A program made the translations under genes and the position numbers. This document shows, piece by piece, positions 35,898 through 44,682 of a DNA stretch of 64,000 nucleotides. How positions within the stretch are numbered: position 1 is the first letter of the stretch; each line of letters starts with the position of its first letter. Origin of the DNA: Planctomycetes bacterium ADurb.Bin069 (GTDB taxonomy: Bacteria > Planctomycetota > UBA8108 > UBA8890 > UBA8898); contig MWEK01000014.1 of assembly GCA_002070955.1 (NCBI GenBank), positions 52,872-116,871 of the forward strand, given 5' to 3'. The notes under the pieces were generated by a model, which was not told where the DNA came from, did not search any database, and was given only the letters and a program-made list of their open reading frames with translations.

Positions 35898-37871
35898 TCA
35901 GGGACGGGATTCCTCCATGCGCGCCACCTCGAGGATCGCGATTTGGAAAGGATCGAGCTCGAGGCGCAGGACATCGCTTCCCGCGTGCGCGCCCTCGAGG
36001 GCCTGCGTGGCGCCGAAGACCCCTTTTGCCAGAAAACGCCGCCCGCGGTCCGCGCGGGGCAGTTCGAGGAGATCGGCCAGCGCGGCTTCGAAGCGCTTGG
36101 GCTCGGCGCTCGGATTCCTGAGGGCGAACGTCCCCGCCCCGCCGTCCCAGGCCGCGAAGCCGTAGATCGCGCCCGCGCCGGGGTCGCCGCCCACCATGCG
36201 ACTCAGGGCGAACTCGCGCGCGTGCGCCTTTGCCCAGCGGCTCGCCCGCCCGAGCAGCGCCCACTGGCCGGGCGTCAGATCGCTCGCTTGGACGTACCAG
36301 TCGTGGTGAAGCGAGGTCCGCGCCGCGAGCCACCAGAAGCCGCGTTCGAACACCGCATCGCTGTTGCCCGCGATGCGGTGTTGGACGATGTCGAAGGTCA
36401 CGAAGGCGGACATCGGCATGTCCGTTCCGCGGTGGGCCTGCAGGCAAAGGTCCAGAAACGTCGTGTGGCGGTCGAAGGGGTCGCCCGCGCCCGCGTGGCT
36501 GTCGTCGGCGCCGCCGCGCCACACGTAGTCCGCGTGCTCGAGCCAGAAAGGCGAGGGATTCGAGCCCGTCGTGTAGCCGATGGCCAGATCGGGACGCGCG
36601 GCGCGCCAGGCGGCGAAGACCTCGGCGAGGGCATCCATCTGGGCGACGGCGCCGCCGGCCCCGGTTGCGTGGCCGTGGTCGGGCCGGCCGCAATTGGGCC
36701 AGAAGCCGTCGACCTTGATGTAATCCATGCCGCGCGCCGCCCAGCGGGCGAAGCTCTCGATTACGTGCCGCTTGTAGCGCACACCCGCCAAGCAGAGCTT
36801 GTCGCCGTTGATCTCCCAGCTCAACGAACGGGCGAATTCGACGCGCATCGGGCGGTACCTGTAGCCGCCGATGGGCCCGAACCACAGCGACACGGCGATG
36901 CCCGCGGGGGCCCCCGCGGCGCGAAGCGCCTCCCAGCCTCCCGGAAAACGCCGCCGGTTGAGGCGTCCCCAGAGCCCCGTTTCCGAATCCCAGTCGAAGT
37001 CCCAACCGTCATCGAGAGTGAACGAGTCGACGGGAAGGCGTGTCTCTCGTTTGACCGCCGCGAGCGCCTCGAGCGCGGCCCGCGGATTGCTCTTATCCTT
37101 CCAGTACCAGTCGTTGACCAGAAAGATCATCCGCTGCGGCGTCCGCCGCCGCGCCTGGATGCATTTCAGGAACGCCCGGCGGGCATCGCCGGCTTCGCCG
37201 GCGCCGATAAGGAATTCGCGGCTGGTTGCCTTTTTTCCGGGGCCCAGGTCATCGTACGCCGGCAGACCGCACGCGACCGCGCCGTCGCGGGCGAAGTTCT
37301 CGGCGGCGGGGTGCGCCACGGCGAGGAACATGTCCTTGACGAAGACCGCTTGGCCGCAGCCGGAAGGATAGCCGAGTGTCGCCACCGTATTCCCGGGGCC
37401 GGCCGGCCCGCGGGCGCCCTCAACGCGCCACGGACCGAAACTGATGCGCGCGAGGCGCCCCGGGGGGCCCTGAATCTCCATGCGGCGCGTCGCCCACCAT
37501 GCCGAGCGGCCGAGTTCGGTGATCATGCGCACGGCGACGCCCCCGGCCCTCAGGTCGACGACGAGTCGCGCGCCGCCGTCGCATTCCTCGGCCGCGGCGC
37601 GCTCGACGCGGAACGCGCCGGCCCCGAGCTCCGTGCCGTCGGCGAAGGCGAGGACGAAATCCTCGCCCCCCGGGAGGATTTCCTCGCCCGTGCGGCGGTT
37701 CGTGATGGCGAGAGTGCGGGCGCGCTCCGCCTCCAGGCCGATCTTGATCGCCAGATGCGCGTTGGCGATGGCCCCGTATCCGCCCTCCACCACGGCGGTT
37801 GTCTTGTCGTTCGGCGCGGCGCACGCCGCCGCGCACAGAAAGGCCGCCGGGATGCCCAGGACGTTCCGCAT
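35898..37871 (-). CDS. Secreted alpha-galactosidase-like glycosidase (GH36/clan GH-D)
   Basis: 657 residues with signal peptide (NVLGIPAAFLCAAACAA). A beta-sandwich N-terminal domain is followed by a TIM barrel with clan GH-D marks: SFTLDDGWDFDW near residue 283, GIAVSLWFGPIGGY, and MDYIKVDGFWPNCG near 380, where the Asp of KVDG is the expected nucleophile. The acid/base is probably one of the aspartates in RGGADDSHAGAGD. A small C-terminal beta domain ends the protein. It should remove alpha-galactose or a related sugar from polysaccharide. AAGGAGG stands before the ATG. It lies 59 bases after asd, so it may be read through from the asd transcript. Confidence 0.85.
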   Translation of the reverse strand: MRNVLGIPAAFLCAAACAAPNDKTTAVVEGGYGAIANAHLAIKIGLEAERARTLAITNRRTGEEILPGGEDFVLAFADGTELGAGAFRVERAAAEECDGGARLVVDLRAGGVAVRMITELGRSAWWATRRMEIQGPPGRLARISFGPWRVEGARGPAGPGNTVATLGYPSGCGQAVFVKDMFLAVAHPAAENFARDGAVACGLPAYDDLGPGKKATSREFLIGAGEAGDARRAFLKCIQARRRTPQRMIFLVNDWYWKDKSNPRAALEALAAVKRETRLPVDSFTLDDGWDFDWDSETGLWGRLNRRRFPGGWEALRAAGAPAGIAVSLWFGPIGGYRYRPMRVEFARSLSWEINGDKLCLAGVRYKRHVIESFARWAARGMDYIKVDGFWPNCGRPDHGHATGAGGAVAQMDALAEVFAAWRAARPDLAIGYTTGSNPSPFWLEHADYVWRGGADDSHAGAGDPFDRHTTFLDLCLQAHRGTDMPMSAFVTFDIVQHRIAGNSDAVFERGFWWLAARTSLHHDWYVQASDLTPGQWALLGRASRWAKAHAREFALSRMVGGDPGAGAIYGFAAWDGGAGTFALRNPSAEPKRFEAALADLLELPRADRGRRFLAKGVFGATQALEGAHAGSDVLRLELDPFQIAILEVARMEESRP

Positions 37872-37930
37872 GTCAGCCTCCTTTCACGGCGCCGTCCGGA
37901 GGGGGCGCGCCCCCGCGCGCCGCGCCCGCG

Positions 37931-39016
37931 TCAGATGAGCTTGCGCGCTCGCATGAGCTCCGCGGTGAGGATCGCGCCGCCGGCGGCGCCGCGCACGGTG
38001 TTGTGGTGCAGCCCCGCGAACCTGATATCGAAGACGTTGCACTTGCGCAGGCGGCCCACGGTGACGGCCATGGCCTTGTCGGCGTCGCGGTCCTTGCGGG
38101 GCTGCGGGCGGTCGGGTTCGTCGCGGTAGATGATCGGCCGCTCCGGCGCCATGGGCAGCGCGAGTTCCTGGGGCGCGGCCTTGAACGCGCGCCAGATGGC
38201 GATGATCTCAGCCAGCGCCGGCGCGCGATCGGCGAATTTGAGGCTCACGCAGGCCGTGTGGCCGTCGACGACGGGCACGCGGTTGCAGTGGGCCGAGATG
38301 GCGATGGAGCCGTCCTTCACGATCACGCCGTTCTCGACGCGCCCGAAGATCTTGAGGGGCTCGTTCTCGGTCTTCTCCTCCTCGTTCTTGATGAGGGGGA
38401 CGACGTTGCCCTCGATGTCCAACGACGGCACGCCCGGGTGGCCGGCGCCGGAGAGCGCCTGCAGCGTGGCGACGACCAGCGTGCGCGGCTTGTAGCCCGC
38501 CTGCCAGAGCGCCCAAACCGGCGTCATGTAGCTCTGGATGCTGCAGTTTGACTTGACGACGATGCAGCCGGTGGTCCAACCGCGGGCCTTGCGCTGGGCG
38601 GCGATGACGTCGAGGTGCCCCGGGTTGATCTCGGGGATGATCATGGGGACGTCGGGCGTGAATCGGTGGGCCGAGTTGTTGGAGACCACGGGAAGCCCGG
38701 CGGCGGCGTAGGCGCACTCCAGGGCCGCGGTGGCCTGCTTTTCCAACGACACGGCCGAGAAGACGAGGGCGCACTTGCCGCGGGCGGCCTCCACATCGTT
38801 CGCGTCGCCGACGACGAGCTTGCGCACCGGCTCGGGCAAGTCGCTGGGCATGTGCCAGCGGCCGGCGACCGCCTCGGCGTAGGGCTTGCCCGCCGACTGG
38901 GGCGAGGCCGCGACGTACGCCACCTCGAACCACGGGTGGTTCGCCAGCAGGCGAATGTAGTTCTGGCCCACCATCCCGGTGGCGCCGATCACGGCGACGT
39001 TGATGCGCTGCACCAT
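37931..39016 (-). CDS. asd: Aspartate-semialdehyde dehydrogenase
   Basis: 361 residues, of the archaeal/fungal-type Asd. NADP-binding motif GATGMVGQ at residues 11-18. The catalytic Cys158 is in KSNCSIQSY. The region ISAHCNRVPVVDGHTACVSLKF (quoted as landmark in part) holds the active-site histidine and substrate-binding arginine. It reduces aspartyl phosphate to aspartate semialdehyde in the lysine, threonine and methionine pathways and diaminopimelate synthesis, in the cytoplasm. AAAGGAG precedes the ATG. A promoter at 39250 and a terminator at 39066 show that it has a long leader, probably controlling transcription by attenuation. Confidence 0.95.
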   Translation of the reverse strand: MVQRINVAVIGATGMVGQNYIRLLANHPWFEVAYVAASPQSAGKPYAEAVAGRWHMPSDLPEPVRKLVVGDANDVEAARGKCALVFSAVSLEKQATAALECAYAAAGLPVVSNNSAHRFTPDVPMIIPEINPGHLDVIAAQRKARGWTTGCIVVKSNCSIQSYMTPVWALWQAGYKPRTLVVATLQALSGAGHPGVPSLDIEGNVVPLIKNEEEKTENEPLKIFGRVENGVIVKDGSIAISAHCNRVPVVDGHTACVSLKFADRAPALAEIIAIWRAFKAAPQELALPMAPERPIIYRDEPDRPQPRKDRDADKAMAVTVGRLRKCNVFDIRFAGLHHNTVRGAAGGAILTAELMRARKLI

Positions 39017-39065
39017 GCGATCTCCTTTCGGGACGCGCGCCGCGTCCCTCGCGGGCCGGGGACGA

Positions 39066-39104
39066 CAAAAAACCCGCGGTCGGACACGCTCCGACAGCGG
39101 GTTC
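39066..39104 (-). terminator. Intrinsic terminator inside the asd leader
   Basis: Minus strand: ACCCGC-T-GTCGGA, loop GCGTG, TCCGAC-C-GCGGGT, followed by TTTTT. It is a classic strong stem with a T-run, lying about 50 bases upstream of the asd start and downstream of its promoter, so it must be overcome for asd to be transcribed. Confidence 0.8.
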
Positions 39105-39243
39105 TTCGCGCCTCGGCCGGCGGTGGGCGACTCAGGTCACCGAGCCCGCCGTTCGAGCGGCGCAACCCCGGCCGGAGCGCGCGTCGCCGCGCGCTTCTCC
39201 CGCCTGGCTTTGCATGGGGTCGCCCCGTCCCGGTCGCTCACAA
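39105..39243 (-). ncRNA. Structured asd leader, candidate riboswitch or attenuator of unknown class
   Basis: Transcript from about 39243 to the terminator. Several hairpins can be drawn on the minus strand: GGGG-CGA-CCCC, GCGCGC-GGCGAC-GCGCGC, CCG-CTCGAA-CGG, and an arm near GGTGACCTGAGTCGCC. A short reading frame MQSQAGEARG... (27 codons) exists but has no run of Lys, Thr or Met codons, so peptide-based attenuation is not supported. The sequence does not fit the lysine, SAM-I, T-box or c-di-GMP cores well enough to name. Confidence 0.45.
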
Positions 39244-39249
39244 CATGGT

Positions 39250-39278
39250 ACTATATCGTTTGGGCTGAAACGCTGCAA
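39250..39278 (-). promoter_or_regulatory. Promoter of the asd leader
   Basis: Minus strand: TTGCAG, 17-base spacer, TATAGT. The start point should be near 39243, giving a leader of roughly 225 nt before asd. Confidence 0.7.
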
Positions 39279-39307
39279 GCCGTCCCCGATAGACACAAGG
39301 AGAAGCG

Positions 39308-41977
39308 ATGCATCGCATGCGCTGCACTCCGTGCGCGGCCGTTCGGCGCCTGGCGCGGCGGCCGCGGTTTCGCGCGGGCGGCTTGCCGGCGCGCGTCCTT
39401 CTCGGGTGCGCCGGGATGCTGTTCGGACCGGCGGCGGTGTCCGCCGGCGATGGCGAGGCTGCGGCGCTGCGAAAGGGCTGGTCCGCGGCGCTGCTTCGCA
39501 TCCGCGCGACCACGACGGAATCGGACGATGGGCTCGAGCCGCGCGATGCGCACTGGACGAGCCTCGAGGTCGAGTTTCCAGTCGAGTGCGATTGGGCGCT
39601 CCAGGACGGCGGCCCCGAGTTCCTGCGGGATTTGGTCGGCCCGGACGCGGGACGGCGGCTCAGAGAATGCGCATCCCGCGCGATTGCCGAACTCGGGCCG
39701 GCCGGCGGCACGCTCCGGCGGGAGCTCGAAACGCTGCCCCGCGGGGAGCCGGATGAAACGCCCGCGGCTCTCGATCTCTACGCGCGGGCGGCCGAAGCGC
39801 GGCGCGGCCTGCGGCTCGCGTTTCTCCTGGAGAAGGCGCCCAGGCTGATCTTCATGAAACACGCGAACCTCGGCGGATCGCACTACGCCTACACGGAAGG
39901 CCAGTCCGATGCCCAAGACGAACGCCATTTCGAGCCCGGCGCGAGCCTCTGCCTGCTCCAAATGCGAGGAACGCGCGGCGATGTGCGTACGCTGCTCGCC
40001 ACGGAGGAAGGCTCGTTCCGCGATCCCGATGTCGATTTCGACGGCCGCCGGGTCCTGTTCGCGTGGAAGAAGTCCGACCGCGGGGATGACTACCACTTGT
40101 ACGAGCTGGACGTCGAGACCGGTGCGGTGGTCCAGATCACGGCGGGACTCGGCTTCGCCGACTACGAGGGGATGTACACCCCCGCCGGGGACGTCATCTT
40201 CAACTCGACGCGGCCGGTGCAGACCGTGGACTGCTGGTGGACCGAGGTCTCGAATCTCTACACGTGCGCCCGCGACGGCCGGTTTCTCCGCCGTCTCGCG
40301 TTCGACCAAGTCCACGACAACTTCCCCGCGCTGCTTCCCGACGGCCGCGTGCTCTACACCCGTTGGGATTACAACGACCGGGGGCAGATTTTCGTCCAGG
40401 GTCTCTTCGTCATGCGCCCGGACGGGAGCGGCCAGGCGGCCTTTTACGGCAACAACTCGTGGTTTCCCACGTCGCTTCTGCATGCGCGCGGAATCCCGGG
40501 GACGACGAAGGTCGTCGCCATCGCCTCGGGCCACCACACGCTGCAGATGGGGAAGCTGGCGCTCGTCGACCCCGGCCGCGGGACCGAGGAGAACGCGGGC
40601 GTCCTGCTCATCGCGCCCGTCCGGGAAACGCCCGCGGAGCGCGCGGACATCTACGGCCAGGACGGCGAGCTGTTCCAGTACCCGTACCCGTTGGCCGAGG
40701 ACATGTTCCTGGCCGCGATGAGCCCGCTCGGCCGGGCGCGCGGCTCGCCGCGCTTCAGCATCTACCTGGTGGTCGCGGATGGACGGCGGGAGCTCCTCGC
40801 CGCCGACCCGGCGATCTCCTGCAACCAACCGCTGCCGCTCGCCCCGCGGCCGCGGCCGCCGGCCCTTCCGAGCGTCGCCGATCACGGCGAGGCGGACGGG
40901 ATGTTCCTCCTCCAGGACGTCCACGCGGGTCCTGGGCTCGCCGGCGTTCCACGCGGGGCCGTCAAGAAGCTGAGGGTCGTGGCGCTCGAGTACCGGGCCG
41001 CGGGCGTCCGCACTAACTTCAGCTTGGGGCCGGGGGGCGACGCCCAAGCCAGCACGCCGATCTCGATCGGCAACGGCGCGTGGGATGTCAAACGCGTGCT
41101 TGGGGAGGCGACCGTCCGCAGGGATGGCTCCGCGTGGTTCCGCGTTCCCGCCCGAACGCCCGTCTATTTCCAGGTGCTCGATGCGCGCGGGTACGCGCTC
41201 CAGACAATGCGGAGCTGGGCGACGCTTCAGCCCGGCGAGGTGGTCTCCTGCGCGGGATGCCACGAGGAGAAGAGCGTGCCGCCCTGCGTCGGGCCGGTTC
41301 CCATGGCGCTGCGCGCCGGGCCGGAAACGCTGCGCCCCCCGCATGACCCGCCGCGGGGATTCAGCTTCATTCGGGACGTTCAGCCCATCCTCGACCGGCA
41401 TTGCATCGCGTGCCACACACGGCGCGGCGAGCGGCCCGCGGCGGAGCCGTCGAGCCTCGCCGAACCGGCCGGTCCGGAGGCGCCGGCCGTCACGGAGGCC
41501 TTCAGTCTGCGCGGTGAGACGACCGCCGAGGAGATCTCCGGACGCGCCTGGAGCGACGCCTACCTCGCCTTGACGGCATCGCGGCCTCTCAGTCTAGACG
41601 GCTGCCCGCCCGCGCTCGCCGGCGATCCCGAGGGGCGCCTCGTCAGGTGGGTGAGCGCGCAGTCTGCGCCGCCGCGGCTCGCCCCGTGTTCGACCGGCGC
41701 GGTCGCCAGTCCGCTCATGCGGATGCTGGAGAACGGCCACCGCGGCGTCCGCCTTTCCGCCGCGGAGCTCCGGACGATCGCCTGCTGGATCGACCTCGCG
41801 GTGCCGTACTGCGGCGACTATCTGGAGGCCAACGTCTGGTCGGAAGAGGACCGGGAGAAGTACGCCCGGTTCGAGGAGAAGCGCCGCCGCTCGGAGGCGA
41901 TCGAGCGGCGCGCCCGGGAGGATCTGCGCGCGTGGCGGGCGGCGCGCGGCGCGGATGCGGGCGCCGCGGGGGGGTGA
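39308..41977 (+). CDS. HzsA-like secreted haem protein (propeller plus dihaem)
   Basis: 889 residues. A long N-terminus with Arg-rich and hydrophobic parts serves as signal (LPARVLLGCAGMLFGPAAVSAGD). Residues about 180-560 are a TolB/HzsA-type propeller (LIFMKHANLGGSHYAYTEG, FDGRRVLFAWKKS, DGRVLYTRWDYNDRGQ, ASGHHTLQMGKLALVDPGRG). Then come two haem-binding motifs, CAGCH near residue 647 and CIACH near 698. The order matches planctomycete 'HzsA-related' proteins, which share domains with the hydrazine synthase alpha subunit but usually have no proven link to anammox; the HzsB/HzsG partners are absent here. It is probably a periplasmic electron-transfer or redox enzyme. The stop overlaps the GTG of the next gene, so they are co-translated. 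Confidence 0.82.
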   Translation: MHRMRCTPCAAVRRLARRPRFRAGGLPARVLLGCAGMLFGPAAVSAGDGEAAALRKGWSAALLRIRATTTESDDGLEPRDAHWTSLEVEFPVECDWALQDGGPEFLRDLVGPDAGRRLRECASRAIAELGPAGGTLRRELETLPRGEPDETPAALDLYARAAEARRGLRLAFLLEKAPRLIFMKHANLGGSHYAYTEGQSDAQDERHFEPGASLCLLQMRGTRGDVRTLLATEEGSFRDPDVDFDGRRVLFAWKKSDRGDDYHLYELDVETGAVVQITAGLGFADYEGMYTPAGDVIFNSTRPVQTVDCWWTEVSNLYTCARDGRFLRRLAFDQVHDNFPALLPDGRVLYTRWDYNDRGQIFVQGLFVMRPDGSGQAAFYGNNSWFPTSLLHARGIPGTTKVVAIASGHHTLQMGKLALVDPGRGTEENAGVLLIAPVRETPAERADIYGQDGELFQYPYPLAEDMFLAAMSPLGRARGSPRFSIYLVVADGRRELLAADPAISCNQPLPLAPRPRPPALPSVADHGEADGMFLLQDVHAGPGLAGVPRGAVKKLRVVALEYRAAGVRTNFSLGPGGDAQASTPISIGNGAWDVKRVLGEATVRRDGSAWFRVPARTPVYFQVLDARGYALQTMRSWATLQPGEVVSCAGCHEEKSVPPCVGPVPMALRAGPETLRPPHDPPRGFSFIRDVQPILDRHCIACHTRRGERPAAEPSSLAEPAGPEAPAVTEAFSLRGETTAEEISGRAWSDAYLALTASRPLSLDGCPPALAGDPEGRLVRWVSAQSAPPRLAPCSTGAVASPLMRMLENGHRGVRLSAAELRTIACWIDLAVPYCGDYLEANVWSEEDREKYARFEEKRRRSEAIERRAREDLRAWRAARGADAGAAGG

Positions 41978-44148
41978 TCTTGCGGAAGCGATGCATGCGA
42001 CGAAGCGGCGTGTGCGCCCTCGCGGCGCTTGTCGCCCTGTCCGCCGCGGCCGGCGAGACGCCGTTGTGGGACACGCTCAGCGACACCTGGGGCGCCACCG
42101 ATGCCCTGGGCCGCCGCGTCCCCACGGCGCCCGAGGTCGGGCCGCCCCGGCCGGATCGGTTCGTCGGTATTTTCTACTTCCTCTGGCTCGGCGCGCATGT
42201 CGCGGGCGGCCCCCATGACGTGACCCGAATCCTGGGGCAGGATCCCGAGGCGCTCGGGAAGCCGTCCAGCCCGCTCTGGGGGCCGCTCCACGCCGCCCAC
42301 CACTGGGGCGAATCGATTTTCGGCTACTATCTCACGGACGATCCCTACGTCCTGCGCGCGCACGCGCGGATGCTGGCCGATGCCGGCATCGACGCGGTGA
42401 TCTTCGATGTGACCAACCAGTTCACGTACCGGCGCCAGTACCTGGCGCTCCTGCGGGTGTTCGCCGAGGCGCGGCGCGACGGCAACCGCACGCCGCAGGT
42501 CGCGTTCCTATGCCCCTTCTGGGATCCGCGCCGGGTGGTGGACGAGCTCTTCCGCGAGCTCTACGAGCCCGGCATCCACCCCGAGCTCTGGTTCCGGTGG
42601 GAAGGCAAGCCGCTCATTCTGGCGGACCCGCGGCTCATCGGCGCCCGCGCGGGCAACGACAAACAAGACCGCGCCGTGGAATTGCCCGCGGGCGGAACGC
42701 TGGGCCAGTCCTTCGCCGCCGAAGCCCCCTTCGACGCGGCGGGCGGATGCTTTCCCACCTGGCGGACGACGGAGGGCGCCTTCACGCTGGCGCTGCGCCG
42801 GGACGGGCCGCGGGGCGCGATCCTCGCGGAGCGGCGTTTCGAGAACGTTCAGGACAATGCGTGGCTCAGCCTCGAGTTCGATCCGCCGCTTCCCGCGGGG
42901 ACGTACTACCTGGAAATGTCCGCGGGCCGCGGCAAGGTGGGGTGGTGGAGCCACACGGGCGATGTCCTGCCGGGCGGGCAGGCCTTCGCCGGGGGCGCGG
43001 CCGTGCCGGGCGACCGCACCCTCGCCCTTCGCATCGCCGATGAGCGCGCGCGGCGGCTGCGGGAGTTCTTCACCTTCAGGAAGCCGCAGCCCGATTATTT
43101 CCAGGGGCCGACGGAGCCTGACATGTGGAGCTGGCTGGAGGTCTATCCGCAGCACGTTTTCAGGAACGCGCGGGGCGAGAAGGAGCAGATGGCGGTGGGC
43201 GTCGCGCAGAACGCCGTGGGCGGGCGCCTCGGTTCGATGAGCGAGCCTGGGGCGCGCGGACGGAGCTTCCGCGGCGGCGCGACGGACCCGGCGCCCGGCG
43301 CCGTTCTGCGCGGCCTCAATTTCGCCGAGCAGTTCGAGCGGGCGCTCGCCGAGGATCCGCGCTTCATCTTCATCACCGGCTGGAACGAATGGGTCGCGGG
43401 GCGCCACGCCGAGTTCAGCGGGGTGCGGCTTCCGGTCATGTTCGTCGACCAGTTCGACCAGGAGCACAGCCGCGACATCGAGCCCATGCGGGGCGGGCAC
43501 GGCGACAATTACTACTACCAGATGGTTTCCTTCGTGCGGCGTTTCAAGGGCGCGCGGCCCCTGCCGCGGCCGAGCGCGCCCGCGACGATCCGGATCGACG
43601 GCGGCTTCGCCCAGTGGGCGGACGTCGAGCCCGAGTTCCGCGACGATATCGGCGACACCGCCCATCGCGACCACCCCGGCTACAACGACTGCGCGCGCTA
43701 CGTCAATCGCTCGGGCCGGAACGACATCGTCGCCTGCAAGGTGGCTCGCGACGCCGAGAATCTGTATTTTTACGCGCGCACGCGGGCGCCGCTCACGCCG
43801 GCGGCGGATGCCCGGTGGATGCTGCTGCTCATCGACGTCGATTGCGACCATCGGACGGGTTGGGAAGGATACGATTTCCTCGTGGGGCGGACCTCGACGG
43901 GGGCGACGACGTCGCTGGAGCGCAACGCGGGCGGTTGGGCCTGGGAGCCCGTAGCGGCGGTGGCGCGCGTCAGCGCCGGCAACGAAGTCCACCTGGCGGT
44001 GCCGCGCGCGGCGCTCGGCCTGGGCGGGACCGCGAGCTTCGACTTCAAGTGGATCGACAACATGCCTCCCTCCGGCGCCATCCTGGACTTCCTGACCCAC
44101 GGCGACGCCGCGCCCAACGGGAGGTTCAACTACCGCTGGCGCGAGTGA
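41974..44148 (+). CDS. GH99-like secreted glycosidase with C-terminal CBM9-type domain
   Basis: About 724 residues. I use the GTG at 41974, which overlaps the previous stop as GTGA. The ATG at 41995 is an alternative and both give a signal peptide (RRSGVCALAALVALSAAAGE). The catalytic part resembles GH71/GH99-like (WbsX-type) proteins: FYFLWLGAHVAGG, ESIFGYYLTDDPYVLRAHARMLADAGIDAVIFD (in part), QVAFLCPFWDP and ITGWNEWVAGRH. Relatives cleave mannosides or related glycans. A C-terminal domain (about 550-720, IRIDGGFAQWADVEPEF, DAENLYFYARTRAPL) looks like a family 9 carbohydrate-binding module. Its pairing with a haem protein is odd. Confidence 0.8.
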   Translation: MILRKRCMRRSGVCALAALVALSAAAGETPLWDTLSDTWGATDALGRRVPTAPEVGPPRPDRFVGIFYFLWLGAHVAGGPHDVTRILGQDPEALGKPSSPLWGPLHAAHHWGESIFGYYLTDDPYVLRAHARMLADAGIDAVIFDVTNQFTYRRQYLALLRVFAEARRDGNRTPQVAFLCPFWDPRRVVDELFRELYEPGIHPELWFRWEGKPLILADPRLIGARAGNDKQDRAVELPAGGTLGQSFAAEAPFDAAGGCFPTWRTTEGAFTLALRRDGPRGAILAERRFENVQDNAWLSLEFDPPLPAGTYYLEMSAGRGKVGWWSHTGDVLPGGQAFAGGAAVPGDRTLALRIADERARRLREFFTFRKPQPDYFQGPTEPDMWSWLEVYPQHVFRNARGEKEQMAVGVAQNAVGGRLGSMSEPGARGRSFRGGATDPAPGAVLRGLNFAEQFERALAEDPRFIFITGWNEWVAGRHAEFSGVRLPVMFVDQFDQEHSRDIEPMRGGHGDNYYYQMVSFVRRFKGARPLPRPSAPATIRIDGGFAQWADVEPEFRDDIGDTAHRDHPGYNDCARYVNRSGRNDIVACKVARDAENLYFYARTRAPLTPAADARWMLLLIDVDCDHRTGWEGYDFLVGRTSTGATTSLERNAGGWAWEPVAAVARVSAGNEVHLAVPRAALGLGGTASFDFKWIDNMPPSGAILDFLTHGDAAPNGRFNYRWRE

Positions 44149-44261
44149 GCCGCGGGCTTCGACGCCGCGGCCCGGGCAGCGGGCGCACGAAGGAGTCGCG
44201 CGAGCACGAGACCGCCGGCGCTCCTTGAGGAAGGCGAGCCGCGCCGAGCCGGCGCCCCCGA

Positions 44262-44672
44262 TCACAAGGTCCAGTGAAACGTCATCGGCGTTTCGATGTC
44301 CGGGTGCAGGCTTTTCAGGACCGGACAGGTCCCGGCCGCCTTCTGGAGAAATGCGCGGTCTGTTTCTCCGATCTCGGCGGGAAGGCGCAGTTCGAGGGCC
44401 AGGCGGCGGATCCGCCGCTCGGGCGCACCGGCCATTTCCTTGATGACCGTCGCGTGCGCCCCCGCGAGATCGAGATTCCGGCGCGCGGCGACGATGCCCA
44501 GGATCGTCAGCACGCAGCTTCCCAGCGCCGCCGCCACGAGATCGGTGGGCGAGAAGGCCTCGCCCTTGCCCAGGTTGTCCGTGGGCGCGTCGGTGGCGAG
44601 CTTGTGGCCCGACGGGCCGTGCACGGCCTCGCAGCGCAGCTCTCCCCGGTATGAAACGTCGATCCTCACCAT
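44262..44672 (-). CDS. OsmC/Ohr family peroxide-reducing protein
   Basis: 136 residues, typical length. The two redox cysteines are present: Cys53 in LGSCVLTI and Cys116 in AGTCPV. The family reduces organic hydroperoxides in the cytoplasm using these cysteines. It lies 10 bases after the ceramidase-like gene and has no promoter of its own that I can see, so it is probably cotranscribed. Confidence 0.92.
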   Translation of the reverse strand: MVRIDVSYRGELRCEAVHGPSGHKLATDAPTDNLGKGEAFSPTDLVAAALGSCVLTILGIVAARRNLDLAGAHATVIKEMAGAPERRIRRLALELRLPAEIGETDRAFLQKAAGTCPVLKSLHPDIETPMTFHWTL

Positions 44673-44682
44673 GGGGACGCGC

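Noticed and set aside
39105..39215. Leader peptide attenuation of asd through a 27-codon frame
   Set aside because: The frame MQSQAGEARG... has no cluster of Lys, Thr or Met codons and no ribosome site.
39105..39243. c-di-GMP (GEMM-I) or SAM-I riboswitch in the asd leader
   Set aside because: ATGCAAAGCC and CGGGGTTGC-like parts recall these classes, but the required partner strand with the tetraloop hairpin (GEMM) and the GGCAACC core (SAM-I) are absent.
39308..41977. Hydrazine synthase and hence an anammox organism
   Set aside because: HzsB and HzsG partners are absent, and HzsA-related propeller/haem proteins are widespread in non-anammox planctomycetes.
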